Below are positions 15,252 to 20,584 of a stretch of 20,584 nucleotides of DNA, piece by piece (position 1 is the first letter of the stretch; each line of letters begins with the position of its first letter). Source of the DNA: JBNKFQ01 sp050289385 (GTDB lineage: Bacteria; Pseudomonadota; Gammaproteobacteria; Pseudomonadales; Porticoccaceae); NCBI GenBank assembly GCA_050289385.1, contig JBNKFQ010000197.1, positions 1 to 20,584 of the forward strand, read 5' to 3'. A program made the position numbers and the translations under genes. A model generated the notes under the pieces. That model did no database searches. It was not told where the DNA came from and saw nothing but the letters and a program-made list of their open reading frames with translations.

Positions 15252-15665
15252 ATGCGCTTTATGAAAACAAAGTCGTCGAAAATTATTGAGCAGGCAATGG
15301 ATCTGGCGGGCGCCGATCAGGATATCGCCATACTGTGGCTTTATGGTTCCCGTGCCAAGGGTAACCATCAGGCAGACAGCGACTATGATTTCGCCGTTGC
15401 GTTTAATGATTTTTCGGGGAGTGAGCTGGAAAGGCGTTTGCGTCCGGAGGAGTTGTCAATCACCTGGGCTGAACGCATGTCGGTAGACAGTGAACAGAAT
15501 TCCATCGTCGATATCAATCTGGCTCCCCTGCCTCTGGCCGGAGAAGTGATCAACTCTGGCGAAGTGTTGTTGTGCAAGGACCGTATGCGGCTCTACCGGG
15601 AGGAAAACCGGATTTCAGGCATGATTGAACTGAACTGGAACTACCACCGGGCACACTATGGATAA
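15252..15665 (+). CDS. mntA: MntA-like minimal nucleotidyltransferase antitoxin
   Basis: 137 aa, near the length of Shewanella MntA. The nucleotidyltransferase core is present: LWLYGSRAKG (GSxxxG), then SDYDFAV (the DxD pair) and a third acidic residue in SIVDINLAP. Known MntA antitoxins add AMP residues to a tyrosine of the HepT RNase toxin and so silence it. The end overlaps the HepT-like gene by 8 bp (ATGGATAA), as in other mntA/hepT pairs. The start is ATG 15252, or ATG 15261 three codons on; neither has a strong ribosome site. The gene is intact although its partner is not. It sits 50 bp after ubiI and looks like an accessory insertion after the ubiquinone genes. Confidence 0.9.
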   Translation: MRFMKTKSSKIIEQAMDLAGADQDIAILWLYGSRAKGNHQADSDYDFAVAFNDFSGSELERRLRPEELSITWAERMSVDSEQNSIVDINLAPLPLAGEVINSGEVLLCKDRMRLYREENRISGMIELNWNYHRAHYG

Positions 15666-16078
15666 CCTGTACCCGCAAGCTATTCTGGAGCCTGTCAAGG
15701 AATGCCTGGAACAACTGGATGAGCTGTCTGCCACTACCCGGGCTCGAAACCTGTCCACATTTGAATATCGGGCGGCGGAGCGTTTGCTGCAATTGTTGGT
15801 GGAATCCGCAATAGGGGTTGCCAGGCAGTGGCTGAAGTCGCTTGATAAGTCCCCCTCCTTCCGACGCCTGCCAATGCTTTTCCAAACTGTCGCAACGGCA
15901 GGTTATCAACGGCGAAGAACTTCGAAACTGGAAGAAAATCATCGGCTTGCGCAATGCCTTGGTGCATGACTACCTGAACATCGACCCAGCGATTGTAACG
16001 AGTGTGGTGAAAAATCGACATTACACCGATATCGAACGCTTTGTTGCGCGGGGGTGCCAGGTTCTCTGCGCTAATTAG
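15658..16078 (+). pseudogene. hepT: HepT-like HEPN RNase toxin, frameshifted
   Basis: The first frame from ATG 15658 gives a normal HepT N terminus (PVKECLEQLDEL ... RAAERLLQLLVESAIGVARQWL), then turns to unrelated sequence from about residue 65 and stops at 15969. The rest of the family, LSQRQVINGEELRNWKKIIG then LRNALVHDYLNIDP and YTDIERFV, continues in the next frame to the stop at 16078. The switch falls at CCCCC (15851-15855). With one C removed the sequence reads as a single 139-aa HepT of normal length. The RX4HXY toxin motif, RNALVHDY, is intact, including the tyrosine that MntA modifies. A true mutation, a slippage-prone or programmed +1 site (CCC followed by U), or a sequencing error are all possible. 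Confidence 0.85.
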
Positions 16079-16146
16079 CAACCCCTGTCTATGCCATGTG
16101 GTGTCGGTTCCACTTTCCGCCGGCAATTCGTCTAACCTATATGACC

Positions 16147-16728
16147 ATGACCGATCGCAACGGGTACCGTGGCGAATCCGAGGGGCTCTCGCCGGGTTCG
16201 CCCGGTACGGATGAATCCCACAACGACTTGGTTGAGCGCCTGTTCCGGGAGCACAACCGGGCGTTGCTGCGGTTTTTGCGTGCGCGCACGGAGTCGGATC
16301 AGGAGGCCAAAGAGGTCGCGCAGGAGGCCTACGTCAGGCTGCTCAAGCTGGAGGAGCCGGGCGTAGTGAGCTACTTCAGGGCGTTTTTGTTCAAGACCGC
16401 ATCGAATATTGCCGTTGACCGGCAACGCCAGCGCGAACGCAGTGAGCGACATCTCAACCTCAGCTTCTTTGACGAAGCCACCCGTTCAACTGAAGACGCC
16501 GCCCTGGATCGGGAAAAGATTCTGGTGCTTGGCCGCTGCGTGGCGGAATTGCCGCCAAAGTGCCGCAAAACCTTCCTGTTGCGCCGTATTCACGGGTTGA
16601 GTGCCAAAGAGATTGCCGGGCGGATGCGCATCAGCGACCGCATGGTGCGCAAATACCTGGTCCAGGCCACAGTCTACTGCCGGCGGCGGCTGGATGAAGA
16701 GTTGGGAGGCCGTGATGACCAGGGATAA
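16147..16728 (+). CDS. FecI-type ECF RNA polymerase sigma factor (second copy)
   Basis: 193 aa from ATG 16147. ATG 16141 and ATG 16096 are in-frame alternatives; the segment from 16096 does not look like family sequence. Region 2 lies at about residues 25-95 (LVERLFREHNRALLRFLRAR, EAKEVAQEAYVRLLKL, VSYFRAFLFKTASNIAVDRQ). Region 4 lies near 130-180 (LPPKCRKTFLLRRIHGLSAK, EIAGRMRISDRMVRKYL). Its end overlaps the next FecR gene by 14 bp, so the two are translationally coupled, unlike the set at the left end of the window. It is not a close copy of the left sigma factor, so each is likely to serve its own receptor. Confidence 0.92.
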   Translation: MTDRNGYRGESEGLSPGSPGTDESHNDLVERLFREHNRALLRFLRARTESDQEAKEVAQEAYVRLLKLEEPGVVSYFRAFLFKTASNIAVDRQRQRERSERHLNLSFFDEATRSTEDAALDREKILVLGRCVAELPPKCRKTFLLRRIHGLSAKEIAGRMRISDRMVRKYLVQATVYCRRRLDEELGGRDDQG

Positions 16729-17827
16729 AGCGTTGAGCAGACAGCAGGTACTCGAGCAGGCTGCGGAGTGGCTTTTCCGCCAGGATGAATCGCAGTCCCG
16801 CGACCGGCAGGAGTGGTTAAGTCGTTCTGCAGAGAATCGGCGCGCCTACGAGGATGTAGAGGAACTGGTGGCGCTTGTCGGCAATCTGGACGAAACACCC
16901 TGGCCGGATGAGTCCGAGTTGCAGGCGGACACCTACAGCGGTGACGAGGCGTTGTACGACTGGGTGCAAAAAAAGAAACGGCGTGAACAGCAAGCGTTAA
17001 AACTGTCACAACGCGTCGCGCGCAAAGGCACGGTGCGCTGGGTGGAGATAGGGCTGTCGATGGCGGCCGCGCTGGTAGTTGGTGTGGCGTTGGTCTGGTG
17101 GCAGTTGGACACCGGGTTAAACGAATCCGTCCCCGATGTAAAAATCTACCGGACGATTACCGCCCAGCATCGTGACATTACTCTAAGCGATGGTTCGCAG
17201 GTGAGCCTGGGTGCCAACTCAACCATGTCCATTGCCTATACCGAGGATCAGCGCCTGATCACACTTGATCAGGGCGAAGCGTATTTTGTGGTCAAAAAAA
17301 TACCCGGCCGACCGTTTATGGTCGATGCGGGCAGTCGTCGGGTGGCGGCCGTGGGTACGGCGTTCAATATCTCCGAACAGCAGGAACGGGTGGTGGTTAC
17401 CGTGGCAGAAGGTCAGGTCATCGTCGCCCCGGCGTTGGCAGCGGGGCAGGTTAAACAGGTGACCGAAAAGGGGGCATCCGATCCGAATTTAAATGGCAGC
17501 GCCACTTTTTTAAATGCCGGTCAGCAGTTAATTTATGACCATCAGAAAATTCTGGTTACGCAGCAAGTGGATCCCAACACGGTTTTGGCGTGGCGCGATG
17601 GCAGACTCAAGTATTTGAGTGAAAAGCTGCGCTATGTGATTGCCAATGTAAATCGCTATTCAAGGCAACCCATTCGACTGACTGATTCGGAGTTGGGTGA
17701 TTACGATTTTACCGGTACGGTTTTTCATGACAATATCGATGTTTGGATCAACAGCTTGGAGCAGGCGTTCCCATTGCGTGTGGAGCGCACAAAAGATGGG
17801 GTAATTCTGTTGAGTCGGCGGCAGTGA
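16715..17827 (+). CDS. FecR-family anti-sigma / sigma-regulator protein (second copy)
   Basis: 370 aa from ATG 16715, chosen because GGAGG lies 6 bp before it; the frame is open further upstream, but that part is the shadow of the sigma gene. The N-terminal cytoplasmic domain has VLEQAAEWLFRQDE and RQEWLSRSAENRRAYEDVE. One membrane helix at about 110-130 (IGLSMAAALVVGVALVWW) is followed by the periplasmic FecR domain, about 140-250 (ITLSDGSQVSLGANSTM, LDQGEAYFVV, VAAVGTAFNI, VTVAEGQVIV), and a C-terminal receptor-contact part (VNRYSRQPIRL, GTVFHDNIDVWINSLEQAF). It is longer than the left copy, with an extra acidic segment at 58-82. The receptor it should sense follows 92 bp downstream. Confidence 0.93.
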   Translation: MTRDKALSRQQVLEQAAEWLFRQDESQSRDRQEWLSRSAENRRAYEDVEELVALVGNLDETPWPDESELQADTYSGDEALYDWVQKKKRREQQALKLSQRVARKGTVRWVEIGLSMAAALVVGVALVWWQLDTGLNESVPDVKIYRTITAQHRDITLSDGSQVSLGANSTMSIAYTEDQRLITLDQGEAYFVVKKIPGRPFMVDAGSRRVAAVGTAFNISEQQERVVVTVAEGQVIVAPALAAGQVKQVTEKGASDPNLNGSATFLNAGQQLIYDHQKILVTQQVDPNTVLAWRDGRLKYLSEKLRYVIANVNRYSRQPIRLTDSELGDYDFTGTVFHDNIDVWINSLEQAFPLRVERTKDGVILLSRRQ

Positions 17828-17919
17828 TGATGAGCGGCGTAAAAATTCAACTCCTGGTTCCATTTAATGCGTCAACAACGTCTACGACATGAAACCAAAA
17901 ATCCTGAGAGGGGTAAATC

Positions 17920-20583
17920 ATGTTAAAAGCAGAAGTATGCAGACGATTGTTGAAGGCATGCGCCGGTCTGCCATTGGTGTTTTCACTGTTGACTGCAAAT
18001 GCAAGCGCCGACGAACTTAACCAAAAATCGGAATTCAATATTCCCGCCCAATCACTCAATGCCGCGCTGGTTAATTTTTCCGAGCAGGCAAATCTTCAGC
18101 TAATCGTTAACACAAAAATTCTTGAAGGCTTCACAACTTCAGGTGTTAATGGTGAGTTGGCCGCGCAGGTAGCGTTGGTGCAGCTATTGGATGGTACCGG
18201 GTTGGGGTTTAAGTCGTCGGGTGCTGGTACAGTTGTTGTGTCAAAGCTGTCTCAAGATGAATTGGATGTGTCGGGAAGTAAAATAAAAAATATCGAAAAT
18301 AATCAATCGATAGAAGAAATTATAGTAACCGCGCAAAAGCGGGAAACACGCCTGCAGGACACCGCCATAGCCATTTCCACTCTGAGCGCCGACACCATCG
18401 AAAAACGCGGCCTGGACAGCATGGGCGACTACCTCAGCACGATCCCCGGTGTCACAATTCAGGATCGCGGCGCTGGCGCCAACTCCATCACCATGCGCGG
18501 TATTTCCGCCGGTCCGCAGACAGAAAGAACGGCTGTCGGCGTGTACTTCGGCGAAAGCTCCATATCGGGGATGAGCAATGGTCCCAATACGGTCAGTAGC
18601 GATCCAAGAATGGTGGATATCGAACGCGTCGAAGTATTGAAGGGGCCTCAGGGAACCCTCTATGGCGCCGACAGTATGGGCGGCATTGTGCGCATTATTC
18701 CGAAAGCGCCAAATCTGGAGCAACTGGAAGGCGCTGTCGGCGTACAGTATTCCACTACCGGGGAGCTGGGTGGCAACAATCACCAAATACAGGGTGTCTT
18801 TAATCTCCCCCTGATCGAAAGCCAACTCGCCCTGCGTGGGGTCGCCTACCGTTTCGAAAACAGCGGTTATGTCGAAAACATCGCCGGCAGTTATACGGGA
18901 GACGCCACCCCGATCGCTGATCTAATAGCAAAGTATGGAGGTGTTGCTGTGGATGACGACGAGGTCGGTAGCGATGAAACGACCGGTCTCCGTCTCGCGG
19001 CCTTGTGGCAGCCCATTGACACCCTCAGTATCAAGCTCAGTCATACCTGGCAGGAAATCACACAGGACGGGTCGCGCGATACGTATCTGGGTCTGCCGGG
19101 TAAATTTCAGCAAATCAAGGTGCAGCCATGGCCGAATTCCACCATTGGCACTACGGGCAATGGTATAGCGCCAGAGCCTGAAGGGATGAATGAGGAGGTG
19201 AATATTACCAGTCTTGTGCTGGACTATGATCTGGGTTGGGGTACCCTGCACAGCACGTCTTCATGGATCGACAGGGAGAGCACACAATTTTGGGATATCA
19301 GTCAGCAGGACTACGGGCTCACCGTTATGCAGGTAAGGGCCGATGAGGCTGATCGATTCACCCAGGAACTGCGGTTCACCTCGCAATTTGAGGGTCCCGT
19401 GCAGTTACTTGCAGGGTTGTACTATGACGATTACGAAAACAACTACAACTTATCGAGTTTTTGGCCCGGCGACCCCGCCAATGCGGGTGCGGTCAATGCC
19501 GATACCGGACGGAACCTCTGGGCCGGGCATGAAGACGAGCCCTATTATTCTCTGGGCCACTACCAAAATTCTCTAGAACAGAAGGCGGTTTTTGCCGAAG
19601 TGTCTTACGACATTATTGATCGCCTGACGGCAACTCTGGGAGCGCGTCATTATGAGTATGAGCAAAGCACATGGGCGGAGCGCGCTGGTTACTGGTATCG
19701 GAGTGAAACGTTCGGATCGCCTGGAACGACTACAAGTGATAAAGCTGACGACAGTGGCGAAACCTATAGAGTCAATCTCAGTTGGAAGCCCAGTGACGAC
19801 ACGCTACTCTATGCTCAGTGGGCGGAAGGCTTTCGGTTGGCGAACATTCAGAGGCCGCTAGCAGAATCGAAGGGATGCGATATCGACGGCAACGGCCGCT
19901 ATGAAGTATCGGGTGGCGGCGAAGTCCCCATCGTAGACGGGCTACTTGAACCGGATACGACCGAAAACTACGAATTGGGCTTCAAGGGGACGTTTGCCGA
20001 TAACCTGGTGAGCCTCGATGTGGCGCTCTATCATATCGACTGGGAAGGACTGCCGGTACGCGTCATCTTGGAAAAGAGCGGTTGTGGCGGCTATCGCGCC
20101 AATGCCGGTTTCTCCACCTCGGAAGGCATCGAGGTGGAATCCCGTCTGCGCCTGACGGATGCGTTGCGGCTTGACCTGGGCGCGTCCTATAACGAGGCGA
20201 AGCTGTCAAAAGACCAGTCGGGCTTGGGCGAGAAGGGTGATGACCTGCCGGGCTCGGCGGACATTAATTTCAGCGCGGGCCTGGAGTACGGGTTCAGCCT
20301 GGCTGGCTACGATGCCTTCGCTCGGGTCGACTACGCCTATGTGGGTGAGTATGGCACCCGGTTAGACCAACCCGATGACCTGCCCAGTAGCGGCGGTTTC
20401 AGTCAAATCCATCTGAAAACCGGTATCACCCTTGATAAACTGGCGGTCGATCTGTTTGTCAAAAATCTGACCAATGCCGACGACCTGACCTGGGTGGAAG
20501 ATGTATCCACTATCTTGGGAACGACGACAGTTTTTCGGCTGCGCCCCCGAACCATCGGGCTTAATCTTCACTACAGTTTTTAA
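17920..20583 (+). CDS. STN-domain TonB-dependent outer-membrane receptor
   Basis: 887 aa and complete, with TAA one base before the window end. Residues 1-30 are a signal peptide (cut at ASA-DE). An STN domain spans about 38-110 (FNIPAQSLNAALVNFSEQA, LLDGTGLGFKSS). The TonB box IEEIIVTAQKRE is at 131-142. The plug (about 143-260) includes GDYLSTIPGVTIQDRG and VEVLKGPQGTLYGADSMGG. The rest, to the terminal Phe (IGLNLHYSF), is the 22-strand barrel. GAGAGGGG precedes the ATG. The EEIIVTAQKRE box and LKGPQGTLYG plug place it in the large group of receptors common in aquatic proteobacteria; the substrate (siderophore, vitamin, glycan or aromatic) is not evident. With the sigma and FecR genes upstream it forms a complete surface-signalling cassette. 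Confidence 0.95.
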   Translation: MLKAEVCRRLLKACAGLPLVFSLLTANASADELNQKSEFNIPAQSLNAALVNFSEQANLQLIVNTKILEGFTTSGVNGELAAQVALVQLLDGTGLGFKSSGAGTVVVSKLSQDELDVSGSKIKNIENNQSIEEIIVTAQKRETRLQDTAIAISTLSADTIEKRGLDSMGDYLSTIPGVTIQDRGAGANSITMRGISAGPQTERTAVGVYFGESSISGMSNGPNTVSSDPRMVDIERVEVLKGPQGTLYGADSMGGIVRIIPKAPNLEQLEGAVGVQYSTTGELGGNNHQIQGVFNLPLIESQLALRGVAYRFENSGYVENIAGSYTGDATPIADLIAKYGGVAVDDDEVGSDETTGLRLAALWQPIDTLSIKLSHTWQEITQDGSRDTYLGLPGKFQQIKVQPWPNSTIGTTGNGIAPEPEGMNEEVNITSLVLDYDLGWGTLHSTSSWIDRESTQFWDISQQDYGLTVMQVRADEADRFTQELRFTSQFEGPVQLLAGLYYDDYENNYNLSSFWPGDPANAGAVNADTGRNLWAGHEDEPYYSLGHYQNSLEQKAVFAEVSYDIIDRLTATLGARHYEYEQSTWAERAGYWYRSETFGSPGTTTSDKADDSGETYRVNLSWKPSDDTLLYAQWAEGFRLANIQRPLAESKGCDIDGNGRYEVSGGGEVPIVDGLLEPDTTENYELGFKGTFADNLVSLDVALYHIDWEGLPVRVILEKSGCGGYRANAGFSTSEGIEVESRLRLTDALRLDLGASYNEAKLSKDQSGLGEKGDDLPGSADINFSAGLEYGFSLAGYDAFARVDYAYVGEYGTRLDQPDDLPSSGGFSQIHLKTGITLDKLAVDLFVKNLTNADDLTWVEDVSTILGTTTVFRLRPRTIGLNLHYSF

Positions 20584-20584
20584 T

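Noticed and set aside
16096..16146. Earlier ATG starts for the second sigma factor
   Set aside because: The added residues do not resemble sigma-factor sequence; the later ATGs give a normal N terminus, although the exact one of the pair 16141/16147 is not certain.

Overview
The window looks like chromosomal DNA from a gammaproteobacterium of the Pseudomonas/Cellvibrio/Spongiibacter type, probably aquatic. The evidence is two conserved gammaproteobacterial blocks placed back to back: (TIGR02449)-zapA-6S RNA-fau-rpiA on the minus strand, and ygfB-pepP-ubiH-ubiI on the plus strand. TonB receptors with STN signalling domains sit at both ends. The genus is an inference; no rRNA or other marker is present.

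Layout. Positions 1-2398 (minus): a FecI-type sigma factor, a FecR anti-sigma regulator, and the first 197 codons of an STN/TonB-dependent receptor that runs off the left edge. Positions 2540-5971 (plus): a compact run of alpha/beta hydrolase, FAD-linked D-2-hydroxyacid (probably D-2-hydroxyglutarate) dehydrogenase, a small three-helix membrane protein, and a fumarylacetoacetate-hydrolase-family enzyme, with overlapping ends. Positions 6310-7863 (plus): a large lipoprotein with one c-type haem site and no family that I recognise. Positions 7966-10096 (minus): rpiA, fau, 6S RNA, zapA and a ZapB-like coiled coil, reading leftwards from a good sigma-70-type promoter at 10391-10419. Positions 10589-15201 (plus): ygfB, pepP, ubiH and ubiI, with a repeat-rich insertion between ubiH and ubiI. 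Positions 15252-16078 (plus): an MntA/HepT toxin-antitoxin pair whose HepT frame is broken at a C5 run. Positions 16147-20583 (plus): a second complete sigma factor / FecR / STN-TonB receptor set.

How it works together. The central genes are housekeeping: division (ZapA, TIGR02449), global transcription control (6S RNA), folate and pentose metabolism, and two ubiquinone hydroxylases. The ends hold two separate cell-surface signalling systems, in which an outer-membrane receptor that senses its ligand signals through FecR to a dedicated sigma factor.

The most interesting feature is at 10101-10366. A 31-bp inverted repeat (30 of 31 matching) encloses further hairpins, lies wholly inside the predicted 5' leader of the TIGR02449-zapA transcript, and includes that gene's probable ribosome binding site in one arm. 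It could be a structured regulatory leader or a mobile palindromic element that duplicated the leader. The other items worth checking are the HepT frameshift, the ubiH/ubiI repeat and the haem lipoprotein.
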